This document shows, piece after piece, positions 18,150 to 27,555 of a stretch of 64,000 nt of DNA. Origin of the DNA: Photobacterium lutimaris (GTDB taxonomy: Bacteria; Pseudomonadota; Gammaproteobacteria; Enterobacterales; Vibrionaceae); the NCBI RefSeq assembly GCF_003025555.1, contig NZ_PYMH01000002.1:248001-312000 (forward strand), written 5' to 3'. A program made the position numbers and the translations under genes. Every line of letters starts with the position of its first letter. The stretch's first letter is position 1. The notes under the pieces were generated by a model, which ran no database searches, was not told the origin of the DNA, and saw only the letters and a list, made by a program, of their open reading frames with translations.

Positions 18150-18165
18150 TGGGATATTTTTCCCA
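18150..18165. promoter_or_regulatory. RpiR operator candidate 3
   Basis: TGGGATATTTTTCCCA, palindromic at 6 of 8 positions, 283 bases before the 5'-nucleotidase gene. The rest of the 609-bp spacer (17840-18448) holds no gene. Confidence 0.5.
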
Positions 18166-18448
18166 GAGCTGTTATCCGGTAATTCAACGGCTATAAGTGC
18201 TTATATAATCATCAACTGATTTATCAGTACACTTCGTTACAAGTTTATACATACAGGAAAATTTTAAGCAGCGTTTTAATCCCCCTTTTCATTCAATAAC
18301 ATGCAAAGTCATCGCCTAATCGTTTGGGATGCTGTGAATTGATGACATTTTCTGCCATCTTTTTGCAATTGCCCCTCCATTTCATCTCGTATATAGTGCG
18401 TACGCCTTGATTACAAAGGCTTTTCACTATCTATAAATAGGTTATCAA

Positions 18449-20434
18449 ATGAAGTTTACTAGGCCTTTCATTGCGCTTTCTGTCACAGCTGCGCTGGCTG
18501 GTTGTGCTCAGCCCACTTTAGAAAATAACGACTCCTTTACCCTGACCGTCGCGCACATCAACGATACGCATTCCAATTTCGACCCGGTCAAATCAAGCTT
18601 CAAGGCCAATGACACCCTGGTCTACAATGAGTTCGGAGGATTCCCTCGTTTGCAGACTATGGCAGACGAATACAAGAAAGCAGCAGAAGACAATAACCAA
18701 AGCTTCTTGTTCCTCCACGGTGGTGATGCATGGCAAGGCAGTGCGTACTTCAAACTGAACGAAGGGGCAATGAATGCTGAGCTGCTGAGCCGCTTAGGTC
18801 TAGACGCAATGGCACTTGGTAACCACGAGTTCGACCTTACCAATGCTAAGCTTAACCAATTCATCAGCGATATTAACTTCCCCGTCCTCGCTGCAAATGT
18901 CGACACCAGCAACGATCCTGACCTAAAAGATCAAACCAACCTCAAGCCTTTCGTTGTTTTCGCTTTTGACGGCAACCAAAAAACAAAAATCACCGACCTA
19001 AACAACCTACCTGCAGACAAAGACATTGTTGCCGTATTCGGTATCGCACTCGATGACATGCCGAACATTGCGCCTAACACTGGCCAAGTCGAATTCCACA
19101 ACATGGTGGAATCTTCACAGGCAACGGTTGATATACTGCAAGCTAAAGGCATCACCAACATTATTGCCCTAACCCATATCGGTAACGCCGTTGACGTAGC
19201 GGTTGCTTCTCAGGTTAACGGTATCGACCTGATCGTTGGTGGTCACTCGCACACCCTTTTGGGCGACTTTACCAACATCGGTCATGACCACGGCGGCGAG
19301 TATGCCCAAATGGTTCAAAACCCTAACAACCAAAGCCAGACCTGTGTCGTACAAGCCGGTCAATATGCCCAAGCTATCGGCCAGCTAGACGTTACATTTG
19401 ATGCCAACGGCCAAATCACCAACTGTGCTGGTTTGAATGTACTACTAAGTAACGATGAATACTTCCATTCCCCTATGCGTGAGTCTGGAAGTGAATTCAA
19501 TGCTGTTGAAACGGCTTCGGTCATTAACTTCATTGAACGTGAAGACAACATCACCATTACTGAAGAAGAAGCAGTAATGCGTCAAATCATCGACACCAAA
19601 TACAAGCCAGCTGTTGATGAAGCCTACGGTAAAGTGATTGCGCAGGTACCGACAGAAATCAACCACGAGCGTCGCCCTGGTGACGGTGGTACCGATGTTC
19701 ACGGCTCTGATGTTGCCCCTATCTTGGCGGCTGGTCAGTACTACTGGGCTAACTCGCCAGAAGTTGTCGCTGTAACCGGTATGAACGTTGACTTCTCTTT
19801 GATTGGTGCAGGCGGGATCCGTACCAACATTGAAGCCGGTGAATACCGTGAAGGTAACATTTCACTAGAGCTACTGCCGTTCTCTAACTTCATGTCGGTT
19901 GTACCAGTACAAGGTAAAGACATCAAAGAGCTGATCGACAGTACAGTTTCTGCCACTTTACCTGAAGGTGCTCACGCGGGTAAATTCCCATACGGTGGCC
20001 ACATCCGTTACCAATACACCGAAACCACCCCTTACCAGAGCGGTAAGCTGGACTACGTTGAAGTGATGACCGGTAATGCTGATGCGCCAGTATGGACTCC
20101 GATTGAAGACAATAAAACCTACAATGTTGCCATTAACAACTATAACGCAACCGGTAACGATGGCTGGACTCCGCTATTTACCGCCCAGCAGAAATCGTCA
20201 GATCGTGTTGACCTCGCTTACGTTGACGGCAAACTGACCGGCTTCAAGGTGAAGAACATCGAAGAAGTCGGTGGTAGGTTTAAAGTTCGCTACGAAGGCG
20301 AAGCGCCAAACTGTAAGGCTGACAACGTGCGTTGTAACACTGATGCACAAGCAGTGATCGATTACATTGCAGAAAACATGCCTACGCTTAAACCGCTTGA
20401 CTACAACGTTGTAACGCTTAACCGCGCCAACTAA
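18449..20434 (+). CDS. UshA/NutA-type 5'-nucleotidase lipoprotein
   Basis: A 661-residue surface or periplasmic lipoprotein (lipobox LAGC, Cys19) that should dephosphorylate extracellular nucleotides to nucleosides. The N-terminal metallophosphoesterase domain carries the dimetal motifs HINDTHSNFDP, GGDAWQGSAYF, LGNHEFDL, THIGN and GGHSHTLLGD. The C-terminal 5'-nucleotidase substrate-binding domain (from about residue 390) includes GAGGIRTNIEAGEY and NNYNATGNDGW, the usual base-stacking and ribose contacts. It resembles the Vibrio NutA/UshA enzymes that allow growth on ATP or AMP. It is divergent from rpiR, with three candidate RpiR sites between them, and ends in a strong terminator. It complements the secreted nuclease at 23.4-26.0 kb in DNA/nucleotide scavenging. 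Confidence 0.93.
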   Translation: MKFTRPFIALSVTAALAGCAQPTLENNDSFTLTVAHINDTHSNFDPVKSSFKANDTLVYNEFGGFPRLQTMADEYKKAAEDNNQSFLFLHGGDAWQGSAYFKLNEGAMNAELLSRLGLDAMALGNHEFDLTNAKLNQFISDINFPVLAANVDTSNDPDLKDQTNLKPFVVFAFDGNQKTKITDLNNLPADKDIVAVFGIALDDMPNIAPNTGQVEFHNMVESSQATVDILQAKGITNIIALTHIGNAVDVAVASQVNGIDLIVGGHSHTLLGDFTNIGHDHGGEYAQMVQNPNNQSQTCVVQAGQYAQAIGQLDVTFDANGQITNCAGLNVLLSNDEYFHSPMRESGSEFNAVETASVINFIEREDNITITEEEAVMRQIIDTKYKPAVDEAYGKVIAQVPTEINHERRPGDGGTDVHGSDVAPILAAGQYYWANSPEVVAVTGMNVDFSLIGAGGIRTNIEAGEYREGNISLELLPFSNFMSVVPVQGKDIKELIDSTVSATLPEGAHAGKFPYGGHIRYQYTETTPYQSGKLDYVEVMTGNADAPVWTPIEDNKTYNVAINNYNATGNDGWTPLFTAQQKSSDRVDLAYVDGKLTGFKVKNIEEVGGRFKVRYEGEAPNCKADNVRCNTDAQAVIDYIAENMPTLKPLDYNVVTLNRAN

Positions 20435-20462
20435 TACTTGTATTCACGGCTTTAATTAAATG

Positions 20463-20485
20463 AAGGGCCTACGGGCCCTTTTTTA
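20463..20485 (+). terminator. Rho-independent terminator after 5'-nucleotidase
   Basis: AAGGGCC (20463-20469), loop TACG, GGCCCTT (20474-20480) and a T-run. Confidence 0.9.
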
Positions 20486-20682
20486 TTGCCCCCCTTTTTC
20501 ATTGTCTATAGCGCCGTTCTCAACCAGCACTGAACGTATCTGGCTACTTTACTGGTTACTGCCGTGGTATTACATCAACGATTTATATCAAATGGCGCTA
20601 CATGGTAAGAATCGTGTTAAGCCATTAAATACACTCCCCGACTCTAATAATAAATACCATTATCTATTTCACAGGAAGCAAG

Positions 20683-21021
20683 ATGAAAAACGTCGTATTA
20701 AAATTTGCAGGAATAGCTATATTAGCAACAACAATGACAGGGTGTGTGGGCAGTAATGCGGTCACAGGTAAGGTTATGAAATTTAATGTCGAAACCGTTG
20801 ATAATCGATACGCACGTGCCGGTGTTAACTTTCTTTTGGCACCTGTTTATGGCGTCACTAGTGCGGCAGACTACGCCGTCTTCAATTCATTAGAATTCTG
20901 GACGGGTAAAAACCCAATCACTGATTCTCCGCATATCTTTGACAGTAAAGTTGAGACCCATATCAAGGTTAATGATGACCTTGATCCAAGCTTGAAAGAA
21001 GCGCCAATAAGCCCGATTTAA
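20683..21021 (+). CDS. DUF3332 lipoprotein
   Basis: 112 residues with a lipobox MTGC (Cys21) and AGGA 6 bases before the ATG. Body motifs GKVMKFNVETVDNRYARAGVNFLLAPVYG and NSLEFWTGKNP are the core of the DUF3332 family, small lipoproteins conserved in Vibrionaceae and relatives, of unknown role. It is transcribed alone, between the nucleotidase terminator and its own perfect 11-bp hairpin. The C-terminal 20 residues (IKVNDDLDPSLKEAPISPI) are polar and probably disordered. Confidence 0.88.
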   Translation: MKNVVLKFAGIAILATTMTGCVGSNAVTGKVMKFNVETVDNRYARAGVNFLLAPVYGVTSAADYAVFNSLEFWTGKNPITDSPHIFDSKVETHIKVNDDLDPSLKEAPISPI

Positions 21022-21066
21022 AGCAATCAAAACTTATTGGGTGTAAACCACATAGCAACGACTTTG

Positions 21067-21099
21067 AAAACGCCTGAGACCAAGCAGTTCAGGCGTTTT
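21067..21099. terminator. bidirectional Rho-independent terminator
   Basis: AAAACGCCTGA (21067-21077) pairs perfectly with TCAGGCGTTTT (21089-21099). It lies between the DUF3332 gene and the convergent DMT transporter. Confidence 0.88.
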
Positions 21100-21144
21100 A
21101 TATAATGGCGAATCAGTGCCGAGTTTGGACAGAATAAAGCAACA

Positions 21145-22050
21145 CTAGTTTCTAACTGCAAACACTAGCGCAATGCCCCCCAATATAAGTAATGTCGCGA
21201 TCCCAGTTGAAATCGTAATCGCTTCCCTGAGTACTGTCCACCCTCCAATACTTGCCAATGCTGGCACCGAAAGCTGAACAACAGATGCCCGCAATATAGA
21301 TAGTGTTGGTAACACCGCATACCAAATTGCATAACCGATCCCTGAAGCCACCGCCCCTGAAAGCACCGCCAACAGAGCACCACGATAAGTGATGTGTTCG
21401 ATTTCCATTGATAAAGGGACGAGCACGACAACTAACACAGCGAGCAGGGATGCCAACAAGAAGTTTATAGACATGGTCAGTATTGAAGGTCGCTCGGTTG
21501 ATTGCTTGCCCAGTATGGTAAAGGCCGCCCAACACATGCCCGCGATGATCATAAGTAATGCGGCGAGCACATCAGGGCGAGTCGCAGTGGGAAGTAGTAG
21601 ATAACCAAAGCCAATAAGGGAAACGCCAACGCCACCCCACTCCCAAAGTTGCATTCTATTGCCACTGAAAAGATGAAAGCCAATCATACTAAACTGGACT
21701 GAAGCAAAGAGGATCAAGGCCCCTGTCCCGGTAGCTATATTCACGTATGAGAAAGAAAAAGTCGTGGCATAGCCAAACAGCATCATCGCACCGACTATAT
21801 CTGACTTCTTCCAGTTAACGGGTAAATAAGATGCCTTTGAGTGCATGGCTAATGTTAAAACCACCAGCGTTATTGCGCCAGAGATTAAACGGATTAGAGT
21901 GAAACTGCCTGCATCAATAGAACCTTCTACCAACGCCAGTCGGCATAATAGGGAATTGCCTGCAAACGCCAACATGGCGCTTATCACGAAGAGCGCATTT
22001 ATTACCGGTGAGCTTGACCGTGAAGAGCTGTGCAATGGTAATTTTGGCAA
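21145..22050 (-). CDS. EamA/DMT-superfamily transporter
   Basis: 301 residues with ten predicted membrane spans arranged as two EamA repeats. FTLIRLISGAITLVVLTLAM and YVNIATGTGALILFASVQFSMIGF lie in the first; IIAGMCWAAFTILGKQST begins the second, and SVVQLSVPALASIGGWTVLREAI is the typical last-helix signature. Members export or import amino acids and metabolites such as threonine or S-adenosylmethionine; the substrate cannot be read here. It lies alone, convergent with the DUF3332 gene. Confidence 0.88.
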   Translation of the reverse strand: MPKLPLHSSSRSSSPVINALFVISAMLAFAGNSLLCRLALVEGSIDAGSFTLIRLISGAITLVVLTLAMHSKASYLPVNWKKSDIVGAMMLFGYATTFSFSYVNIATGTGALILFASVQFSMIGFHLFSGNRMQLWEWGGVGVSLIGFGYLLLPTATRPDVLAALLMIIAGMCWAAFTILGKQSTERPSILTMSINFLLASLLAVLVVVLVPLSMEIEHITYRGALLAVLSGAVASGIGYAIWYAVLPTLSILRASVVQLSVPALASIGGWTVLREAITISTGIATLLILGGIALVFAVRN

Positions 22051-22181
22051 TGAGGGCGGCCTATTGAGTGTTATAACAGCTTATCGAAGATGAAAAGTAA
22101 TAATAGTTCAATCCCGTTTCATCTATGTGCATAAACTCGACTTGTAGGGCATGGCGTAACTGACCTCTTGTCTCACCTAGC

Positions 22182-22820
22182 TCAGAGGCTACTCACAATA
22201 CCTGAGAATGGGATTTTGCAAACAGAATGATACCGCTCCTCCCCAAATGGCGATACCGCTAATTCAATTTCGCCGTGATTTGTATAAGTATCGAAACGTT
22301 CGTTATCACCTGAGATCTTCTCAACATGCTCTGCGACTTTTTTACCTTGTTCTGCACAATGACCTTTTTGTCCCTTTTCAAAGGCTAAGTACATTTCGTT
22401 AACGGACATGACAGTCAAGGCACAGTGTGTTTCTTCATGCCTATAGAGTTGCTTTATATATTCTCGATATAACTCTGTGATTTCAGGTGATACTGCTGAC
22501 TTTTTTAATTGAGGTAGTTTGTAAGTGATATCTAAGCTAAACGCCTTAATTTCACAGGTATCATCATCAGTCCAATAGTCATACCTCCAGCCAGTATATC
22601 CATCCGCTTCCCGCACCTTAAGAAACAGCGGTTTTTCATCTTCGAATGATTTCTCAATGTCAGCTACCGTATCACCTTCAACTGAATATACTTCATACTG
22701 AGTTGTGAATGAAAAAGGCAATGGTGTATCAATAGCCAGCCCTCTTAGTGGCAAAAACACCAAGAAACCGATTTGTATTTTCAATAGCTTTCCTCGCCAT
22801 ACCCCAAGAAATAGGTGCAT
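22182..22820 (-). CDS. DUF922-like putative zinc protease, exported
   Basis: 212 residues. A hydrophobic segment (14-29) forms a signal peptide, and the body contains RHEETHCALTVMS with a metalloprotease-type HExxH at residues 128-132, as in DUF922 proteins. Two further cysteines (DDTCEI and HCAEQG) may form a disulfide. A TTG at 22784 preceded by GAGGAAA would give a more compact signal peptide (MKIQIGFLVF...) and could be the true start. The upstream GNAT gene stops only 10 bases away, so the two probably share a transcript. The enzymatic role is suggested by the motif only. Confidence 0.7.
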   Translation of the reverse strand: MHLFLGVWRGKLLKIQIGFLVFLPLRGLAIDTPLPFSFTTQYEVYSVEGDTVADIEKSFEDEKPLFLKVREADGYTGWRYDYWTDDDTCEIKAFSLDITYKLPQLKKSAVSPEITELYREYIKQLYRHEETHCALTVMSVNEMYLAFEKGQKGHCAEQGKKVAEHVEKISGDNERFDTYTNHGEIELAVSPFGEERYHSVCKIPFSGIVSSL

Positions 22821-22830
22821 ATTTGAACAA

Positions 22831-23265
22831 CTAAACGTTACTTAAACCTGAGGCGTTAAACGAATACATCCGTACTTCGTCACGAGGAAACCAGCCGAGC
22901 TTTTCATAAAAGCGTTGTGCATTGAGGTTTTCATTTGCCACAAATAAGTGGGTCTTTGGTATTCCCTGCTCATTCAACGCATCAATTGCGCATGATATAA
23001 GCTGTATGCCAATGCCCTGCCCTCGGCGCGTAGCGCAAACCGCAAGATGCTGGATATAACCTCGTCTTCCATCTGTACCCACTAGGATTGCCCCTACGGT
23101 ACTGGTTCCATCCATTGCAACGAAACTCAAGCCGGAGTTGCGGTTTAGATACTTAGCAATATTCTGTTGTGAGTCAGCATCCCGAAGTAGCATGGCTTCG
23201 GTTTCAGACCAAAGTTTGATGACCTGTGGGTAGTCAGAGATATCCATTTCTCGTATCAGCGTCAT
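22831..23265 (-). CDS. GNAT-family N-acetyltransferase (YpeA-like)
   Basis: 144 residues from ATG 23265, which has AGGG 7 bases upstream; an in-frame start at 23316 lacks one. The acetyl-CoA-binding signature is visible as LAVCATRRGQGIGIQLI near residue 75, followed by NLNAQRFYEKLGW, the standard GNAT closing strand. ILVGTDGRRGYIQHLAV resembles the E. coli YpeA GGYDGHRG segment. The acceptor substrate is unknown. It is upstream of the DUF922-like gene with a 10-bp gap. A 13-bp palindrome AATAATGATTATT at 23318-23330, upstream of the start, resembles a Fur half-box array. Confidence 0.85.
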   Translation of the reverse strand: MTLIREMDISDYPQVIKLWSETEAMLLRDADSQQNIAKYLNRNSGLSFVAMDGTSTVGAILVGTDGRRGYIQHLAVCATRRGQGIGIQLISCAIDALNEQGIPKTHLFVANENLNAQRFYEKLGWFPRDEVRMYSFNASGLSNV

Positions 23266-23339
23266 TCTTTTCCCTGCATGTTCTGTCTTACATGAAATAA
23301 ACCATCCTACACCCAATAATAATGATTATTTCAATCTGG

Positions 23340-23373
23340 TCAAAAAAACAACCGGCAGATCGCCGGTTGTTTT
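23340..23373 (-). terminator. Rho-independent terminator of secreted nuclease gene
   Basis: AACAACCGGC (23347-23356) pairs with GCCGGTTGTT (loop AGATC region), with an A-run at 23341-23347 giving the minus-strand T tail. Confidence 0.88.
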
Positions 23374-23390
23374 TTGCTTTTCAAGAGACG

Positions 23391-25952
23391 TTATTTTTTA
23401 CCGTTCTTGTGTTTGTATTCCAGTGTCACAATGATTGGATCGTGATCAGACGATGAATAGATATTGTCTGACTTCTCCAAATCGCCGGTGTGCTTGCTGC
23501 CGTATTCAAACATATCACTTTCTGCAGCATTGATGTGCCAAGCCTCCACCGCTGCGACCTTACCCACCAGTGATGGTGAAGCCAACGCATGATCCAAGCT
23601 GCCTAGCTCACCTTCAAAGCTATAGCTGTAATCCGTCTTGTGTTTCAGATTAACCAGACCATAACCTTTCTCAACCAACTGGCCCTCTTGCTCGAATACT
23701 TTGCCATCAAGCGTTGTATGCGAAGCGGTGAAGATCTTGCCACCGCGATCCACATCATCAAATGCAGTCAGCGTCAGAATAGGATCTTCCATACCGTACG
23801 AGTTCAAGTCGCCCATCACCAGCACATCACCTTTAATGTCCTGAACCGCTTCACCCAAGACTTTGGCAGCAGACACACGGAAATTGTTACAGCTACCCTG
23901 AACATCTTCGTTGTCACCGAAGATGACATCATCTTCCCAGCACGATGAGCCTTTAGACTTAAAGTGATTCACAATAATCGTTAGATCATCTTTTGCACCA
24001 GGGATGTTGAACTTCTGCATCATAGCATGGCGCTGGTAAGCACTTTTTACGCCACCGTTATCAAGCGGTGCATGCTGCTCTGGCAGCATAATTTGACGCG
24101 CTTTATTTTTCGCTTTTACTTTATGGTGACGATAAATAATCCCCACTGTAATCGCATCGGTACCAAAGTATTCAACACCTTCAAAACCGGCTTCATCTTT
24201 GAAAGTCAGATCTGATTTGTGTACCTTCACAGCACGGTAATGATCTTTTTTGTTCGATTGAGCATCGTTTAACGCATCCAGTAGTGATGCCAAGGCGCTG
24301 TTGCTGTCAAAGCCGTTATTTTCCAGCTCCATTAACGTGACAATATCAGCATCCATCGCCACAATTGCATTGACCAGTTTGGCCTGCTGGAGTGCAAATT
24401 CATCCGTTGACGGTGCGCCACGGTAGCACTTATCGCTAGGGCTTACGGATACCTCTGAACACATGTAATTTGGATTGCCAGATTCAGCGTATGAGGTGAA
24501 ATAGTTAAGCACATTAAAGCCTGCGACTTTCAGCCCATTTTCATCAGCTGTTAGTGGCTCATCAGCCCTTTCATTTTCAGGTAAGCGCAACAAATCACCG
24601 CTGCCTATGGTATTTGTGGTTACCAAACGGTATTCGCCGTAGCTGTAGCCAACCATTGCAGTCAGACCAGTTAACTGATCCCCCATGCGGAGATAACCAT
24701 CAACCGGGTTAAAGTTATCGAACCACGGTAGTTCACCGTTTTTGGCTTTATAATCAGATTCAACATAAACACGGCTGATTGCATTTTCTGCAGCTTGTAC
24801 TTTCGCAGCTTCTGTTTCTGCTGCATATAAATGCGTTGGGTTATACAAAGGTGCGTTATGTGCCAATACCAGGTTATTTCGGTAAGACGCATAGTCAAAA
24901 CTGAAGTTACGGGTGATCACCAACGGGCTATCAGCATCCAGCAACACCTGCATGCCTTCATGTCGTTCAAGAGCCGCATGAAGATCTTCCCCCTCTTGCA
25001 CACGGAAACGCGTTGGGGCCGGAATGGGATTGTCTGTACTCAATACCTTGAAGGCATTATTACGAACATCGAGCTGTGTATTGCCATAATACTCTTTCAC
25101 CGTCGCCTCAACACAGACTTCTGCACCCGGCTGAATTTCCTTGGATGGCGCACCGCCGCCTAAGTGAACAAAGACACCGTCAGAGGTATTTTCGTTGCCG
25201 TCCCCATATGGGTCTTGCAAGTAAAAGCCTTTATATAGACTCTCGCCTCTGGCCGTGACAACGCCACGCACAAAGTACTTGTCAGGGCTCTCGAAACTGC
25301 CATCAGGTACAAGTGGGCTGCGGTTGCCATCACCCTGCACATCGTATATAGGAACAAGATTGTCGGTATCACAGACAAACGGGTTTGGTGGCGGTGTTGA
25401 ACCATCACACGCTTCAAGGCCGCTGCAGCCTAAGCCGTCAAAAGTGTCTGTTGGGAAAGTGACCCACTGTAGATCGACGTCAAAATCATTTTCAACATCT
25501 GTTCTTCCCGAAGTGATTGATGGATCTCGGCGCAGCGTCACGTCCTTGGCAAAATCTTCACGCACGCCAAGTTGGCCTAAGCTATCAATGATCTCTTCAC
25601 CTTCAAACAAAACAACAACATCATCACCATTAAAGCTCAAGCTGCCAGATGACTGATCACCGACATCTTTGATGTCTTGCGCGGCTGAACTATGGTGAAG
25701 CACATAACTCTCACCGCCAGCTAAATTGACATCATTCAAACCAATCGTGGTGCCGAATGAGTTTGCACCATTCATCGCCAGGCGAATACTATATTCTGAG
25801 AGGTTAATTCCAGATTCAGATAGGTTTGTCACTTCTACCGCTTTATTATTACTGGTTCCTTCAACATATTCCGTTATTAATAGCTGTGCTGAAACAGAAG
25901 ATGACATCAACGCCAATGCAATCGCACTGGACAATGTTTTTATGTGTGTCAT
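23391..25952 (-). CDS. ExeM-type extracellular nuclease with lamin-tail domain
   Basis: Secreted DNase of 853 residues. ATG 25952 has GGAG 7 bases upstream and begins a clean signal peptide; the upstream in-frame start would hide it. The lamin-tail domain lies at about residues 22-130 (LLITEYVEGTSNNKAVEVTNLS, FNGDDVVVLFEGEEIIDSLG). An OB-like region containing VRGVVTARGESLYKGFYLQDPYGDGNENTSDGVFV follows. The C-terminal endonuclease/exonuclease/phosphatase domain has KVAGFNVLNYFTS, VTLMELENNGFDSN, VNHFKSKGSSC, MGDLNSYGMEDPI and SSDHDPIIVTL, which supply the metal and catalytic His/Asp/Asn residues. No C-terminal GlyGly-CTERM or rhombosortase tag is visible. Likely role: extracellular DNA degradation for biofilm turnover or nutrient supply. 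Confidence 0.95.
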   Translation of the reverse strand: MTHIKTLSSAIALALMSSSVSAQLLITEYVEGTSNNKAVEVTNLSESGINLSEYSIRLAMNGANSFGTTIGLNDVNLAGGESYVLHHSSAAQDIKDVGDQSSGSLSFNGDDVVVLFEGEEIIDSLGQLGVREDFAKDVTLRRDPSITSGRTDVENDFDVDLQWVTFPTDTFDGLGCSGLEACDGSTPPPNPFVCDTDNLVPIYDVQGDGNRSPLVPDGSFESPDKYFVRGVVTARGESLYKGFYLQDPYGDGNENTSDGVFVHLGGGAPSKEIQPGAEVCVEATVKEYYGNTQLDVRNNAFKVLSTDNPIPAPTRFRVQEGEDLHAALERHEGMQVLLDADSPLVITRNFSFDYASYRNNLVLAHNAPLYNPTHLYAAETEAAKVQAAENAISRVYVESDYKAKNGELPWFDNFNPVDGYLRMGDQLTGLTAMVGYSYGEYRLVTTNTIGSGDLLRLPENERADEPLTADENGLKVAGFNVLNYFTSYAESGNPNYMCSEVSVSPSDKCYRGAPSTDEFALQQAKLVNAIVAMDADIVTLMELENNGFDSNSALASLLDALNDAQSNKKDHYRAVKVHKSDLTFKDEAGFEGVEYFGTDAITVGIIYRHHKVKAKNKARQIMLPEQHAPLDNGGVKSAYQRHAMMQKFNIPGAKDDLTIIVNHFKSKGSSCWEDDVIFGDNEDVQGSCNNFRVSAAKVLGEAVQDIKGDVLVMGDLNSYGMEDPILTLTAFDDVDRGGKIFTASHTTLDGKVFEQEGQLVEKGYGLVNLKHKTDYSYSFEGELGSLDHALASPSLVGKVAAVEAWHINAAESDMFEYGSKHTGDLEKSDNIYSSSDHDPIIVTLEYKHKNGKK

Positions 25953-26284
25953 ATGTAAACTCCGATATAAATAAAACCTAAGCACTGCTCGCACCCAGGC
26001 TTCCAACTGATATTATTTTTATGCTCAGTGATTAATTATTTATTAAAGACAGCTTTGATTTAATATCAAAAACATCATTACGAGCAGGCTCTATTCTCAT
26101 ATACCAATGTTACAAATATCAATTCAAAATGAGATGAAACGGAGTTTTTATTCAACTTCTGACTCAAGCGCACAAGGTTACATATCAATACAACACTAAC
26201 TCACAATTACACAACTAACACGTTGAAATAAAAAGCCAAAAATGCAAGCAGTTAGCTACTTACCCAACAAGACCAGTAAAACTG
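25953..26284. other. intergenic, no gene seen
   Basis: About 330 AT-rich bases holding the nuclease promoter region. No confident operator or small gene was found. Confidence 0.4.
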
Positions 26285-26304
26285 CCCACAGCTCTTCATG
26301 TGGG
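26285..26304 (-). terminator. weak terminator after glutathione peroxidase-like gene
   Basis: CCCACA/TGTGGG hairpin followed on the minus strand by GCAGTTTTAC; short stem and weak T-run. Confidence 0.45.
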
Positions 26305-26348
26305 GACCGTGAAGATTGATAGAGGCGCATGGAATATACGCTTTAGGG

Positions 26349-26996
26349 TTATTGCAATGCTTTTTCTATCGCGCCTAACATTGCTGGTTCTGTGGGGTTT
26401 GTTTGACTAGAGAATACAGCTACAACATCACCTTTACGGTTAATAATATATTTATAAAAGTTCCAATTCGGCGATAAGCCTGATTGCTTTGATAAATGCT
26501 GAAACACTGGATTTACTTTTTCACCTATTACAGATGTCCGTTCCATCATAGGAAAAGTTACCCCGTAATCTAGATAACAAACTTTCGCCGTATTCTCTTC
26601 ACTGCCTCTGTCTTGGTTGAAGTCATTTGAAGGGAAACCAATAACAGAAAACCCCTGGTCTTTATATTGCTGATAGACAGCTTCAAGCTGTTCAAACTGG
26701 GGGGTGAAACCACATTGGCTAGCGGTATTGACGACCACTAACACCTGGCCGGCGAATTGCTCACATAACTGGACTGAATCCGTTGAGTTGAGCTTATTAA
26801 ATGAGTGATTCATCCACCCCTTACACTCTGCCGGTTTTTCCGCTTTAGCTTCAGGTATAGCCAATATCACTGCCACCATACAAGCGCCAAGCATGCTAGC
26901 GGCTAATGCTAAGCGACGTAACCGATCATTTTTTGGGCTTTGACGTAGGTGAAGAGATCTAACCCGCTGTTGATCCTTATCGAAGTGTTGATTCAT
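26349..26996 (-). CDS. glutathione peroxidase-family thiol peroxidase, membrane-anchored or exported
   Basis: 215 residues. The peroxidatic Cys95 lies in NTASQCGFTPQFEQLE, and FPSNDFNQ and SPNWNFYKYIINRKG supply the partner Gln and Trp/Asn of the family. The enzyme reduces peroxides, often with thioredoxin as donor in bacteria. Unusually for BtuE-like enzymes, a hydrophobic helix at residues 29-50 precedes the domain, so the catalytic part should lie in the periplasm or be secreted. The extra cysteines C58 and C78 (AECKGW, VQLCEQ) lie before the active site. No redox partner is encoded nearby. Start ATG 26996 follows AGGAGTCAATC. Confidence 0.88.
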   Translation of the reverse strand: MNQHFDKDQQRVRSLHLRQSPKNDRLRRLALAASMLGACMVAVILAIPEAKAEKPAECKGWMNHSFNKLNSTDSVQLCEQFAGQVLVVVNTASQCGFTPQFEQLEAVYQQYKDQGFSVIGFPSNDFNQDRGSEENTAKVCYLDYGVTFPMMERTSVIGEKVNPVFQHLSKQSGLSPNWNFYKYIINRKGDVVAVFSSQTNPTEPAMLGAIEKALQ

Positions 26997-27189
26997 GATT
27001 GACTCCTATTGCCAGTGAGACAGCAAAATTGCGGATGTAAAACATACATTTGTGTACGCATTTTCCCGGTGAACTGATCACAACATGCTCGTTAATTAAG
27101 CATATACCGTCCTATCCCTTTAACCCTATCGCCACCTCCATTACACTTAGCCAGTTAAAATCGCAGTATCACGCCGAAGGACAGTTCGA

Positions 27190-27555
27190 ATGCCACAAGT
27201 AAACATTATTCCAAACCCTCAAATCGCCATTATCTTCAAAGGTTGGGCTGAAGATTGGGCCAAAGAAGGTCAGACTAACCAAAAGGACATGGCCAACAAG
27301 TTCCACACCGTATACCGAATTGCGGCTGATATGTTTATCAAAGGCGGTGAAATCGATATGGAATTTCTAACGGCTTTGTTTGAGGACTGTAAGCAGAAGC
27401 TTGAAAATGCCCATGCGATGAATGAAAAAGTGAAGCAGATGTTTAAAGAAAACGATGAGCGCGCCGATGCGATCATCGCTAAAATCAACACCACAGCGCA
27501 AGATGCCGCGCATGTGGTTCGCTACTTAGGCCAGTTACTAAAACCTGCGAACTAA
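27190..27555 (+). CDS. 121-residue helical protein of unknown function
   Basis: AAGGA lies 8 bases before ATG 27190. The product is soluble and almost entirely helical. A heptad-like stretch is seen from about residue 55 to 105 (EFLTALFEDCKQKLENAHAMNEKVKQMF). It has no signal peptide and one cysteine. I do not recognise the family. Both neighbours are monocistronic in appearance, so context gives no role. Codon usage looks like that of flanking genes, which supports a real gene. Confidence 0.65.
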   Translation: MPQVNIIPNPQIAIIFKGWAEDWAKEGQTNQKDMANKFHTVYRIAADMFIKGGEIDMEFLTALFEDCKQKLENAHAMNEKVKQMFKENDERADAIIAKINTTAQDAAHVVRYLGQLLKPAN

